A stretch of 64,000 nt of DNA from SKYB61 sp046291925 (lineage in GTDB: Bacteria; Spirochaetota; Leptospiria; Leptospirales; Leptonemataceae). The position numbers and the translations under genes were made by a program. Of this stretch, positions 1 through 8,649 are shown piece after piece. Location of the stretch: positions 1 to 64,000 of the forward strand of contig JBKBRY010000012.1 of assembly GCA_046291925.1 (NCBI GenBank). Direction: 5' to 3'. Within the stretch, counting starts at the first letter, position 1. Each line of letters opens with the position of its first letter. Below the pieces are notes generated by a model. The model was not told the DNA's origin. It made no database searches and was given only the letters and a program-made list of their open reading frames with translations.

Positions 1-1
1 A

Positions 2-208
2 GGACCTCCCTCTTCTAGTGGTTATTGGACGGGACTGGTGGGAACAACTTGGTTAACAAATCCGAACAATTGTTTAGGATGGAGTAATGGTACTTCTCTA
101 GTCCAGGGTCAAGGAGGGGTAGGAGGATCCAATACAAGCTATAGTATTGATTCTACTTTTCCAGAGACTTGCGATACCTCTAAGAGACTTCTTTGCATCC
201 AACAATAA
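2..208 (+). CDS. DUF1554 domain protein, C-terminal end only
   Basis: The frame is open from the left edge to a TAA at 206-208, giving the last 68 residues of a protein whose start lies outside the window. The visible tail has YWTGL, a Cys-Leu-Gly-Trp-Ser segment, a Gly/Ser-rich stretch and the ending CDTSKRLLCIQQ. This Trp, Gly and paired-Cys pattern is what I know from the C-terminus of DUF1554 proteins, a C-type-lectin-like family of secreted or lipoprotein envelope proteins prominent in Leptospira. Function is unknown. The family call rests on pattern recognition of a short tail. Confidence 0.7.
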   Translation, partial: GPPSSSGYWTGLVGTTWLTNPNNCLGWSNGTSLVQGQGGVGGSNTSYSIDSTFPETCDTSKRLLCIQQ

Positions 209-292
209 GAAATTTAAATTTTTCTATAGTCTATAAAAAAAGAATTGACTTTTTTGGGTTTTAAAATTCTATTCTCTTTAAGGAGTTTTCCT

Positions 293-742
293 TTGACTTT
301 AAAGGCAATCCATTTAATTAGAAAATTAGAGCGAATCGAAAGAGATATAGAAGAAATTCACAATTTGCTACAAAATCTACAGATGGATCGGGAGTATTCA
401 GGAAAACTAAAAGATTCTTTATTAGAAGAATACCATAGATTAAAAAATCTAAAAAGCGAAATTTTAAAACAAAAAATTTATGTTCCACCCGAATCTTTAA
501 ACTATATAGAAAAATTGCTACCCGAATTTTCAGATACAGAAATCATTCCCAATTCTATAGAAATTCATTCCAATACCTCTCTTTCTCCTTTTGTTGGATC
601 TATTCAGTCAAAGGAGGTAACAGAAAAGAAAAAATATCAAGAATCAGAAAAAAATCATAGTAAAGAAATTCCACAAAAAAAAGATAGTAAAGAAATCAAT
701 GCAAAACCAAAACATTCACCCTTTTTATTTAGATTTCAGTAA
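293..742 (+). CDS. Hypothetical coiled-coil protein
   Basis: This is a 149-residue protein I do not recognise. The frame is open from a TTG at 245, but a good Shine-Dalgarno (AAGGAG, 280-285) sits 7 bases before a second TTG at 293, so I take 293 as the start. Residues about 8-65 are a charged, Leu/Ile-heptad helix that should form a coiled coil (KLERIERDIEEIHNLL). The last third is rich in Lys, Glu and Ser and looks disordered. There is no signal peptide with the 293 start. It lies 15 bases before the parvulin-like lipoprotein gene and is probably co-transcribed with it. Confidence 0.6.
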   Translation: MTLKAIHLIRKLERIERDIEEIHNLLQNLQMDREYSGKLKDSLLEEYHRLKNLKSEILKQKIYVPPESLNYIEKLLPEFSDTEIIPNSIEIHSNTSLSPFVGSIQSKEVTEKKKYQESEKNHSKEIPQKKDSKEINAKPKHSPFLFRFQ

Positions 743-757
743 ATTTCGGAGAATCTT

Positions 758-2230
758 ATGATAAAGTTTTTTAAAACCGTATATCCGTTTTTATTTTTTT
801 TGTTTGCATTTTGTTCACAAAAGAACGAAGTATTGGTAGAAATCAAAACGAAAGATAAAATCGAATCTATTAAAAGAAAAGATTTAGAATTTGTTACTAA
901 ATTGAATCAATTCGAAAAAAAAGAAGTTTCTGTTGCTATACAAAATCAAATTTTAGAAGAACTGGCTTTTTTAACTGTAGGGAAGTTGGAACAAGAATCT
1001 CGACCCAGTCCCATTGACGAAAAAGAAATTAAAAAAGCTTTATTGTTTTCTGAAAAAAAAGCTTTTTTGAATGCAATGAACTTTGTAATTCAGAACAAAG
1101 CTTCTGATTTTAAATATAAATATATTCTAATGAGACTTTTGTTTTTAAAAAAAGATCCCAATATGGATCGAAGCGAAGAAGCCAATCATATTCTAAAAGA
1201 ACTCAATTCCTTAACAAAAGAAGAAGAAATCGAAAAATTGATTTTTGAAAAAAGCGAAAACATTAGGTATAAAATTTTAGGTGGCTTTATTGATCCTCTT
1301 TGTTACAATTGTGGGCAAAATCCGATTCCCCATTTGATCGAGCCTTTACTAAACGAAAAAGAAAATAAATTTATTTTAGTCACAGATTCGAATGGTTATT
1401 GGATTGTAAAAAAAGTTGATCTAAAAGAAATCAAGGAATCTCAAATATTCCATATATACGAAGACTATTATAGAAAAACTCAATTTGTAGCAAGAAAATT
1501 CTTAAATAACCAAAACTTAACCAAAGATTTTACCGAAAATGAACTGAATTCCATAAAACAACAAATCCTTTTAGAAGAAGGTAAAATACGAGAATTGGCT
1601 AAGGAACAAGCAAATCATCAAATTAAAATGTTAAAAAAAATAAATATCAATCTTCATTTGCAAGAGTTACAAGAAAAATTTCAATTTTCTATAAATTCAC
1701 AAACAATCAATTTTTTAAACGAAAAAAGAATTAACGAATGGAATCCTGAATGGGTGGTTTTTGAATATAATCAAAAAAAATATTTGCTATCTGATTTTTT
1801 TGCAGAAATTAAGAAAGAAGATACAGCATGGGAAGAACTTGGTTTCAATGAAGCTCTGAATTTATTAACCCAAGTATTTATAAATTACGAAATTTTAAAA
1901 CTTTCGCCCTATGCAAAAGAAGCAGAAGAAACCAAACAAGTATTTTTGGATTTAATACAAAAACAAGTATTTACGAATCAATACATTAAAAATCAGTTTG
2001 GGCAAATTTCTGTAACAGAAGAAGAGATTCACAAATATTACGAATTGCGAAAGAATAATGAATTTAAATCAGGTAGTAGAGTACTTTCTTTAAAAGAGGT
2101 GAGTGAAAAAATCAAAGAAACCCTTTTGGCAGAAAAAAGACAAAAAAAATTAGCGGAGGTTAAAACCGAACTTTTTAAAAAATACGAAGTGAAATTCTAT
2201 AAAGAAAGATTGAAAGAAGGCAAGATTTAA
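758..2230 (+). CDS. Parvulin-like (PpiC/SurA-type) lipoprotein
   Basis: A 490-residue exported protein. The N-terminus is a hydrophobic signal ending in FLFAFCSQ, a spirochaete-type lipobox with Cys19 as the likely lipidated residue. Residues about 115-235 resemble a PpiC/parvulin domain: the strand ILMRLLFLKKDP, a helix with spaced acidic residues, then a GGFIDPL turn like the conserved Gly-Gly of parvulins, ending in GYWIVKKVD. Flanking helical regions recall the SurA chaperone arms. By analogy it would assist folding of outer-membrane or periplasmic proteins. Its stop overlaps the start of the next gene (TAATG), so the two are translationally coupled. The similarity is remote, and isomerase activity is not shown by the residues I can see. 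Confidence 0.6.
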   Translation: MIKFFKTVYPFLFFLFAFCSQKNEVLVEIKTKDKIESIKRKDLEFVTKLNQFEKKEVSVAIQNQILEELAFLTVGKLEQESRPSPIDEKEIKKALLFSEKKAFLNAMNFVIQNKASDFKYKYILMRLLFLKKDPNMDRSEEANHILKELNSLTKEEEIEKLIFEKSENIRYKILGGFIDPLCYNCGQNPIPHLIEPLLNEKENKFILVTDSNGYWIVKKVDLKEIKESQIFHIYEDYYRKTQFVARKFLNNQNLTKDFTENELNSIKQQILLEEGKIRELAKEQANHQIKMLKKININLHLQELQEKFQFSINSQTINFLNEKRINEWNPEWVVFEYNQKKYLLSDFFAEIKKEDTAWEELGFNEALNLLTQVFINYEILKLSPYAKEAEETKQVFLDLIQKQVFTNQYIKNQFGQISVTEEEIHKYYELRKNNEFKSGSRVLSLKEVSEKIKETLLAEKRQKKLAEVKTELFKKYEVKFYKERLKEGKI

Positions 2231-3015
2231 TGAAAAGAGAATTTGAAGAATGGATACAAAAAATCAAAATTTTAGATGGGCAGCAGGATTTTTTAGTTAT
2301 CTATAAACCAGAGGGTTTGGCTTTTTACGAAGACAATACCCAAGTAGATCTTCTAAAAATAATACGATTTATGGAACAAGAAAAGTTACTACCCGAAGGA
2401 GAGAGAATTTTCCCAGTGCACAGATTGGATAAAATCACATCTGGGATTTTACTTTTTGCGAGAGGAAGAAAGGCTGCCAATTTCTTAGGGAATTCTTTTC
2501 GATTTCAGAGAATCCAAAAAATTTATTTAGCTTTATCCTATAAAAAGCCAAAAAAAAAGCAAGGTGTAGTCATTGGAGAAATGGTAAAAGATAGAAATAG
2601 TAAATGGCGATTGACTTTTTCTATGGAAAATCCAGCAATCACTCTATTTAAGTCTTTTCCTTTAATAACCGAAGATGCAAAATATTTTCGCATTTTTTTA
2701 TTAAAACCAGTTACTGGAAAAACCCATCAAATTCGAGTTGCAATGAAGAGTTTGGGATCCCCAGTCATAGGAGATCCTCTATATACGCGGCCCAGTTTGG
2801 CGAGATTAGAAGATAGAGCATATTTACATGCTTATGGCATCCGATTTGAATACAAGGAAAAAATCTACGAATACATTCAACCACCTTCTACTGGTGGACA
2901 TTTTCTTTATCAAGATTTTCGAAACTTTATAAAAGAAATAGGAAATCCTTTCTTACAAAATTGGAAATACAAGATTCCTTATACCACCTCCTTAAAAAAA
3001 ATTCATAAAAACTAA
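2230..3015 (+). CDS. RluA-family pseudouridine synthase
   Basis: A 261-residue enzyme that isomerises uridine to pseudouridine in rRNA or tRNA. The family signature is clear: FLVIYKPEGL near residue 21, the catalytic motif HRLDKITSG with Asp67 as the predicted nucleophile, the RNA-binding motif GKTHQIRVAM, then GDPLYTR and YLHAYGIRF. There is no S4 domain at the N-terminus, and the length matches the short RluA/TruC-like enzymes. The ATG shares one base with the stop of the upstream lipoprotein gene. The exact target base cannot be read from sequence. Confidence 0.9.
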   Translation: MKREFEEWIQKIKILDGQQDFLVIYKPEGLAFYEDNTQVDLLKIIRFMEQEKLLPEGERIFPVHRLDKITSGILLFARGRKAANFLGNSFRFQRIQKIYLALSYKKPKKKQGVVIGEMVKDRNSKWRLTFSMENPAITLFKSFPLITEDAKYFRIFLLKPVTGKTHQIRVAMKSLGSPVIGDPLYTRPSLARLEDRAYLHAYGIRFEYKEKIYEYIQPPSTGGHFLYQDFRNFIKEIGNPFLQNWKYKIPYTTSLKKIHKN

Positions 3016-3051
3016 AAAAGAATTGAAAAAAATTTTAATACTGTAAAATCG

Positions 3052-3078
3052 GTAATACTTTTTATGAAAAAGTATTAC
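3052..3078. promoter_or_regulatory. Perfect 12+12 bp inverted repeat over the start codon; candidate NikR operator
   Basis: The left arm GTAATACTTTTT (3052-3063) and right arm AAAAAGTATTAC (3067-3078) are exact reverse complements, separated only by the ATG start codon of the first nickel/cobalt uptake gene. Read as half-sites it is GTAATAC-N13-GTATTAC, close in layout to the NikR operators with 7-bp half-sites and a 13-14 bp spacer reported for non-enteric bacteria. A weak promoter (TTGAAA at 3023, TAAAAT at 3044) lies just upstream, so a bound repressor would block transcription start. The repeat is seen; NikR as the regulator is inference. Confidence 0.6.
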
Positions 3079-3771
3079 TATAAGTTTTTTTTACTAATTG
3101 GTTGTTTTTTTATTAGTGGTTTTCCGATTCTTTTTTGTCATGATTTGTGGATAGAAAAAAAGAATCATCAATTTATATTACAATATGGTCATATCTTGTC
3201 ACATTCAAATTCTGATTTTAACCCTAAGTTTTTAGAATATAAAAAAGAAAATGTAAGGGAAATTCAATGCCTAAAAAATTACCAAATACAAAAAATTACG
3301 ATTTCTAAAGTTCCTATTTATCTTCCCGAATGTGATATTTTCTTTGTAGAATTTACTACAGGTTTTTGGACACAAACTTTAGAAGGTTTAAAAAATGAAC
3401 CTCCCGAAAAAATTCCATTAAAAGTTTTAGATGCTTGGGAATCTATAGAATATCTTAAGCAAATCTATAATTGGGAAGAGAATTATCATCAGCTCCAAGG
3501 GAATCCTTTAGAAATCACTCCATTAGAAAATCCTTTCTTAAAAAAAGTAGGAGATAAAATAAAAGTACAAGTACTTTATCAAAAAGAACCTATTTCTAAT
3601 ATCCCTATCGCTTATGGAGAAGATATAAGAGGAGTAACAGATAGAGAAGGAAAATTCAGTATTCGATTACAAAAAAAAGGTTATCAAATTATACGAACTA
3701 CCTTAACTAAAGAAGCTATGGGACCAAGAATCAAAAAGATAATTACAAGCACTTTAATTTTTAGTTTATAA
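3064..3771 (+). CDS. DUF4198 periplasmic protein, NikK-like nickel uptake component
   Basis: A 235-residue protein with an N-terminal signal (hydrophobic residues 8-25). The mature part begins HDLWIEKKNHQFILQYGH, the usual His/Trp start of DUF4198 proteins. The C-terminal third (GDKIKVQVLYQKEPISNIPI, then GVTDREGKFSIRL) is the Ig-like repeat typical of the family. DUF4198 proteins are found beside ECF nickel/cobalt transporters, where the NikK type is thought to assist metal capture in the periplasm. It heads the operon, 17 bases before the next gene, and its first codons lie inside the inverted-repeat operator. Metal-binding residues are not proven here. Confidence 0.75.
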   Translation: MKKYYYKFFLLIGCFFISGFPILFCHDLWIEKKNHQFILQYGHILSHSNSDFNPKFLEYKKENVREIQCLKNYQIQKITISKVPIYLPECDIFFVEFTTGFWTQTLEGLKNEPPEKIPLKVLDAWESIEYLKQIYNWEENYHQLQGNPLEITPLENPFLKKVGDKIKVQVLYQKEPISNIPIAYGEDIRGVTDREGKFSIRLQKKGYQIIRTTLTKEAMGPRIKKIITSTLIFSL

Positions 3772-3788
3772 ACAAAAGGAGGTTGGTT

Positions 3789-5477
3789 ATGAAGTTTTTT
3801 ACCTTTGGATTTTTTTTCTTTTTACCTACTTTGCTTTTTAATCACGAGGTTCAAGTAAAGATTTCAAATGTAGAAGCAAAATTAGTTCAAATTTATTTTG
3901 GAGATGGCTCTTATTTCGCTAATGAAAAGTGTGAGATTGCTTACTTTGAAAATGGCGAGTTTAAAGCTTTTCAAATAGTCAATACAAATTCTTATGGGGA
4001 ATTTGTATTTCTTCCAAAAAAATCTGGAAAGTATAAAATCCAATGTTACCGAGCTGATGGACACGGTGTTTACCAAGAAATTGAAATTACAGATGTAAAA
4101 TATATAAATCATCAAAGTGTTTTAGATTGGAATTATTATTTAAAGTATCTAATAGGTTTTTTTATTATTCTTTTTTTGTTTTTTTTATTAAAAAACTTCA
4201 AAAAAAAAGAAAATTTTTTTATAGCATCAATTCTTATTTTTTTTATATTTCCATTGTATAGTCATCATGGGATTGCATCTTTAGGGAATATTGGAATTCG
4301 TGGACCAGGTGCTGCTATAGAAACCTCTACACAAGGTATATTGCCAGAAAACCAATGGCTTTATCTTATGAAAATCGATTCAACTCAATTTAGAACATTT
4401 ACAACTGAAAAAGATGAGGAAATGCTTCAAAATCAATTTTATTTGTATGGCATAGGATATGGCTTTTATTCTTTTTTAAGTATGTACGTATTTGTTCCCT
4501 ATAACCAAAAAACATTAGAAAATAATAGTTATAATATTAGTGGCTTTGCAGATCCTTTTTTATATTTGGTATTGGGTTTTAAATATGATAAAGAATTTTT
4601 ATTAAATCCAAGGCAAGAGAATTTAGATGATTTACAAGATTATCATTTTTCTATTTATTTAGGAAATTCTTTATCTACAGGCAATCCAAATATAAAAACA
4701 CCAGAAGGGGATATAGAACCAGCAATGGCTTTAGGATTTGGGAAGCCAGTTCTTATTTTGGGAGGAACTATCTCCAAATTTTACGAAGCATTTACTTGGA
4801 ATTATGAATTGTCATATTTAAAATTCCAAGATTATACCTATGCAGATGGAAAAAATGCGAAATTTGGTGATGAGTTTAGAAGCAATATTTCTATGATTTA
4901 TCGCTTGTATTATGATGTACAAGCGCAAATCCGCTTGGATATCTTTTTAGAGTTAAATTTTTTAAAGATATTACCGGATAAAGAGAAAGGGATTACGAAT
5001 AAACAAAAAATTATATATTTAGCATCTCAAAATAATTTTTCATTCAATAATGATCTTTTTAAACAAAAATTGGTATTTTCTACTGTTCCACCTTGGGAAT
5101 ACGAAGCTACTATAGAAAATCTAATAACTAACAGTTCAGTACCTTCTTCTAATGAGGTAGATATTTTGGCTTCTTTTAATGGAATCGCAACAAACCCAAG
5201 TGGAGGGGATATCTATTATGTGTTACCGGGTTTTCGAATTTATTATAAAAATATGAGTTTTGCTATGGGTTTAAAACTTCCTATACATTTTGTTCCCAAT
5301 AAAGTGGATTTAAATACACAATATATTCTGGAAACAGCGAAATCTATTATAGAAGAAACTGAACCCAATTATGCTAATGTTTACTGGAACTATAAAGTTT
5401 TAGAAGAACATTTATACCAAGGTTCAGAAGGTAAAGAGAAATACAGAATCATTCTTAGCCTATCCTTTTTATTTTAA
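3789..5477 (+). CDS. NikL-like domain fused to an outer-membrane beta-barrel
   Basis: A 562-residue protein. I choose the ATG at 3789 because AAAAGGAGG (3774-3782) sits 6 bases upstream; the in-frame TTG at 3783 is too close to it. Residues about 18-110 form an Ig/carboxypeptidase-regulatory-like domain (NSYGEFVFLPKKSGKYKIQC), followed by one transmembrane helix (about 117-135), which together match NikL-type accessory proteins. A second hydrophobic stretch (FFIASILIFFIFPLYS, about 143-158) reads like a signal peptide, followed by HHGIASLGNIGIRGPGAAIE and about 390 residues of alternating strands ending in Phe, typical of a porin-like barrel. I see no in-frame ATG near the junction, so this looks like a real fusion of an inner-membrane accessory protein with a metal-related outer-membrane channel. 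Confidence 0.7.
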   Translation: MKFFTFGFFFFLPTLLFNHEVQVKISNVEAKLVQIYFGDGSYFANEKCEIAYFENGEFKAFQIVNTNSYGEFVFLPKKSGKYKIQCYRADGHGVYQEIEITDVKYINHQSVLDWNYYLKYLIGFFIILFLFFLLKNFKKKENFFIASILIFFIFPLYSHHGIASLGNIGIRGPGAAIETSTQGILPENQWLYLMKIDSTQFRTFTTEKDEEMLQNQFYLYGIGYGFYSFLSMYVFVPYNQKTLENNSYNISGFADPFLYLVLGFKYDKEFLLNPRQENLDDLQDYHFSIYLGNSLSTGNPNIKTPEGDIEPAMALGFGKPVLILGGTISKFYEAFTWNYELSYLKFQDYTYADGKNAKFGDEFRSNISMIYRLYYDVQAQIRLDIFLELNFLKILPDKEKGITNKQKIIYLASQNNFSFNNDLFKQKLVFSTVPPWEYEATIENLITNSSVPSSNEVDILASFNGIATNPSGGDIYYVLPGFRIYYKNMSFAMGLKLPIHFVPNKVDLNTQYILETAKSIIEETEPNYANVYWNYKVLEEHLYQGSEGKEKYRIILSLSFLF

Positions 5478-5482
5478 ATTTT

Positions 5483-6112
5483 ATGCATATACCTGATGGA
5501 TTTCTTTCTCCTGAAACTTATTTGACCCTCTATGCTATCCATACACCTTTATTGGTGTATTCTTTTGGAAAACTCAAAATTCAAAAAAAAGATTTACCAC
5601 TTATGACAACTTTATCAGGTTTTGCCTATTTAATCACAAGTATACAAATTCCCATTGCAGGAGGTACTTCTATACATTTAACGGGACTGGTAATTTTGAC
5701 TAAGTTTTTAGGATTATGGAAGACTTATCTCATCTATTCTATTCTATTTTTCATTCAATCTTTATTATTGGGCTTAGGTGGCATTACCAGCATACCATTA
5801 CTTAGTATAAGTATGGGATGGATAAGTCCTTTTATAATTCTGAATTTAGATCGTATAGTAAACATAAATTTTAGAATTAAAATGATCTTTTTAAACTCTG
5901 TTGGAATTTTTTCTTCTATTTTTGTAATTAGTTTTGTTTTGGGCTTACAGCCTTTGATTGCAAACCAAAATGGTAAACCACTTTTCTTTCCTTACCCTTG
6001 GGATGTGGTTTTTTTAGCAATGTTTTTAGGACACCTCCCTGTTATGGTGATAGAATCTATCGTATCTATCCTTTTTTTTGAATTTTATGAAAAATATTAT
6101 AAATATAAATAA
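5483..6112 (+). CDS. cbiM: Nickel/cobalt ECF transporter substrate-binding subunit CbiM/NikM
   Basis: A 209-residue integral membrane protein with about six helices. It starts exactly with MHIPDGF, the conserved N-terminus whose Met1 and His2 coordinate the metal ion in CbiM/NikM, and His65 in GGTSIHLTG corresponds to the third-ligand region. The family is the S component that captures Ni(II) or Co(II) for an energy-coupling-factor transporter. The length fits NikM/CbiM without the NikN fusion. It sits 5 bases after the NikL-like gene and overlaps cbiQ. The NikK/NikL partners favour nickel over cobalt, but that is inference. Confidence 0.92.
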   Translation: MHIPDGFLSPETYLTLYAIHTPLLVYSFGKLKIQKKDLPLMTTLSGFAYLITSIQIPIAGGTSIHLTGLVILTKFLGLWKTYLIYSILFFIQSLLLGLGGITSIPLLSISMGWISPFIILNLDRIVNINFRIKMIFLNSVGIFSSIFVISFVLGLQPLIANQNGKPLFFPYPWDVVFLAMFLGHLPVMVIESIVSILFFEFYEKYYKYK

Positions 6113-6668
6113 AGATCAAGCTCTTTTTCTTTTTTATTTAGTTGTACTGGTTGGTTTTACTTATTTACATAATATTATATTTTTTTTATTATGTTTATTT
6201 ATTTTATTTTTTTATATTTTTTATTTAAAAAAAGTTTGGTTAAAATTACGTATTTTTAATGTTTTTCTTTTTGCTTTATTTCTAAGTTCTTCTTATGTGT
6301 TTTATACTTTTCTTATTACAAACACTTTAGAAATTCATTATTTTTTTTTATTTAATCTTAGAATACTTTCTATTTATTTAATAACTATTTTGGTTTTTGA
6401 GAATGTTTCCATTTTTCGAGTTTTTGCATTTTCTGAAAAAATCGTAATTTTTTTAACTCTTGTTTTAAATATAATTCACTCTTACCAAAGATTTTATAAA
6501 GAATACTTAGATATTTTAAAAAGTAAAGGGTTTTTTGTTTTATCATTTAAACAAAAATTAAATTTATTGAGTTATCTAATCTTTTTATTTTTTCTAAAGT
6601 TAGAAGAAGATTGGAAAGAAATCAGTTGTATAATGGATTCTAGAGGTTATTATTTTTATGAAGAATGA
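6087..6668 (+). CDS. cbiQ: ECF transporter T component CbiQ/NikQ
   Basis: A 193-residue, very hydrophobic protein that overlaps the end of cbiM by 26 bases. I take the ATG at 6087 rather than the TTG at 6078. Four to five membrane helices are followed by two short charged segments, DILKSKGFF and CIMDSRGYY, that match the two Ala-Arg-Gly-type coupling motifs by which T components touch the ATPase. The T component transmits ATPase motion to CbiM. At under 200 residues it is shorter than most CbiQ proteins (about 220-260), and sequence conservation is low, so context carries much of the call. Confidence 0.82.
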   Translation: MKNIININKDQALFLFYLVVLVGFTYLHNIIFFLLCLFILFFYIFYLKKVWLKLRIFNVFLFALFLSSSYVFYTFLITNTLEIHYFFLFNLRILSIYLITILVFENVSIFRVFAFSEKIVIFLTLVLNIIHSYQRFYKEYLDILKSKGFFVLSFKQKLNLLSYLIFLFFLKLEEDWKEISCIMDSRGYYFYEE

Positions 6669-7452
6669 TTTGGTAATCTTGAAAGATGTTACTTTTGGTT
6701 ATAGGAATCATCTTATTTTTGAGCATTTGAATTTATCTATAAAAAAAAATAAGAAAATTAGTATTATGGGAATCAATGGTTCTGGAAAAACTACTCTTTT
6801 AAAAATTTTAAATGGATTGTTATTTTTAAAAAAAGGTAAATATATTTTTTTAGAACAAGAAATTACGAAACAAAAACTAAAAAACAAAGAATTCCACTTA
6901 TGGTTTAGAAAAAACAATGCTCTTTTATTTCAAAATTCTGACTTTATGTTTTTTCATCCCGTAGTATACGATGACTTAGCTTTTTCTCTAAGAATGTGTT
7001 CTATAAATGAAAATTTGATTCAAGAGAAAATCTTTTATTGGTCAGATTTATTTCGAATTACAAATCTATTAAAGAAAAATCCTATTTATTTAAGTGGAGG
7101 TGAAAGAAAAAAAATTGCTCTTGCTATGATTTTAATACAAGATCCTGAATTGATTCTTTTGGATGAGCCTTTTAATCATTTAGATCCCGTTTATACAGGA
7201 CATTTGATAGAAATTTTTAATTCCATAAATAAAACGATCTTATTTACTTCTCATAATTTTGAACTATCTTCTGAGATAACCGAGGAATTTTTAATTTTAC
7301 ATCCTAAACACCAAGTAATTTTTTTTGGAAATATAAATCAATTCTTTTCTCGGGAAGATTTAATAAAGAAATCTGAACTCTACCATATCCATTCTCATAA
7401 ACATAAGAATCTTTTTCATCGACATAAGCACATTCATAATTGGAGATTCTAA
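6658..7452 (+). CDS. cbiO: ECF transporter ATPase CbiO/NikO with histidine-rich tail
   Basis: A 264-residue ABC ATPase that energises metal uptake through CbiM/CbiQ. It shows Walker A GINGSGKTT (38-46), Q-loop Leu-Phe-Gln, signature LSGGERKK, Walker B LILLDEP with D-loop NHLDP, and the switch His in LFTSHNFE. The last 25 residues (YHIHSHKHKNLFHRHKHIH) hold eight His and are not part of the standard fold; such tails on nickel and cobalt proteins bind or buffer metal. The start overlaps cbiQ by 11 bases. The 3' end overlaps the convergent gspK gene by 4 bases. Confidence 0.92.
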   Translation: MKNDLVILKDVTFGYRNHLIFEHLNLSIKKNKKISIMGINGSGKTTLLKILNGLLFLKKGKYIFLEQEITKQKLKNKEFHLWFRKNNALLFQNSDFMFFHPVVYDDLAFSLRMCSINENLIQEKIFYWSDLFRITNLLKKNPIYLSGGERKKIALAMILIQDPELILLDEPFNHLDPVYTGHLIEIFNSINKTILFTSHNFELSSEITEEFLILHPKHQVIFFGNINQFFSREDLIKKSELYHIHSHKHKNLFHRHKHIHNWRF

Positions 7453-8561
7453 TCTTCTTTATAAAATAGAATTTTTCTTAATCTTTTGTCGTACAGTGCT
7501 TCTATCTTTCGAATTATAGCTTGATTTAAATCTCCATTTGCAGGAACAATAGTTCCAATACCTGTGATTCTATAGATTTCCCCTTCTGTCTTTAACATAC
7601 CAGTAAAACTTCCTCCTTTACCTACCAATTCTTCGTATAATGTGATACCAGAGGGTGTTTGGATTTGTAAAGAAGGTAAAGTTTCTAACATTTTTAAATC
7701 TTTGATATATCCGCCTTCTTTATTTCGTAATTTAAAAATTTCTAAAACAGCTTGTTTTGACATAGAATCAGATAAACTCATTAGAACATGATATCTGGCA
7801 GCATTGATATTGATTTTCATAGAATCTGCATCGGAAGGTACATATGCAGTAACATGATTTGCTAGAATCCAATCATCTTTAGTTAACAATGTTTTTTCGT
7901 CTTCTGTTAAAAATGCTAGTTCTTTTTGTTGTTCCTCCCATCCTTCGGGTGCTCTGGATTGATAAATCATATCGGGAGTAAATCCTTTTACATACAATAT
8001 CTCCGGAAGAGAAAATAAAAAATAATTTTTGATTTTTTGAGGAGGTCTTAAAGCATCATAATAACTTTTTTCTGCACCTCTACTTTCAATTGAATCATTT
8101 TGATCGATCCAATCGATTAGAGTATCGATATTGTCTAAAGGTATTTTAAAAGAAGTAAAAAGTCTTAAAAAAATATTTCTATAAGTTTCGTCTGGTTTAT
8201 CATCAATTTTTCTTACAAGATAATTTAGATTTAATTTTCCATCTTCTGGTTGAATACTATATCGAATCAAACATTTAGGTTTACACTCTTCGCCAACTTC
8301 TATATCGGGAGGATTTAATGCCAAACCAGTCTGAAACAAATATTCTTCTGGCACCATCTGTATTGCAGCAAGTCCTGCCTGAAATCCGGAAAGTGCCAAT
8401 AGGTGAGCTCTATAACCTTCTGTTGTGGTTCGAGAAGCTGCATATTCTTCTTGGACATTGTTCCAAAATTTTAAGGCAACTGTTAAAGAAGAAATTCCCA
8501 TTGCAAATATTAGTAAAATTATGGCAGAACCTTTCGAGACTTTCGTTTTTTTAAGTTTCAC
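7449..8561 (-). CDS. gspK: Type II secretion pseudopilin GspK
   Basis: A 370-residue minor pseudopilin of the type II secretion system, expected at the tip of the pseudopilus. The N-terminus carries the prepilin peptidase site after Gly11 followed by the hydrophobic helix SAIILLIFAMGISSL, then the Tyr/Arg-rich stretch EEYAASRTTTEGYRAHLLALSG typical of GspK. DGKLNLNYLV, DTLIDWIDQND and the later repeat with NINAARYHVLMSL match the two alpha-helical GspK domains. It stands alone: no other gsp gene is nearby, a divergent aminopeptidase gene lies upstream and a convergent operon downstream. Confidence 0.88.
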   Translation of the reverse strand: MKLKKTKVSKGSAIILLIFAMGISSLTVALKFWNNVQEEYAASRTTTEGYRAHLLALSGFQAGLAAIQMVPEEYLFQTGLALNPPDIEVGEECKPKCLIRYSIQPEDGKLNLNYLVRKIDDKPDETYRNIFLRLFTSFKIPLDNIDTLIDWIDQNDSIESRGAEKSYYDALRPPQKIKNYFLFSLPEILYVKGFTPDMIYQSRAPEGWEEQQKELAFLTEDEKTLLTKDDWILANHVTAYVPSDADSMKININAARYHVLMSLSDSMSKQAVLEIFKLRNKEGGYIKDLKMLETLPSLQIQTPSGITLYEELVGKGGSFTGMLKTEGEIYRITGIGTIVPANGDLNQAIIRKIEALYDKRLRKILFYKED

Positions 8562-8649
8562 AAATTAATGTTTTTTATTTTGCTAGTTTTTATCAAGTTT
8601 TTATTAATCTCTTAAAATATTTAAGATTTAAAAAAATGGATTTTCTTTT

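Noticed and set aside
245..292. Start of the coiled-coil gene at the TTG at 245
   Set aside because: The TTG at 293 has AAGGAG at ideal spacing, while 245 has none.
3016..3063. Cobalamin riboswitch before the CbiM-type operon
   Set aside because: Only 48 bases separate the genes, far too short, and no B12-box is present.
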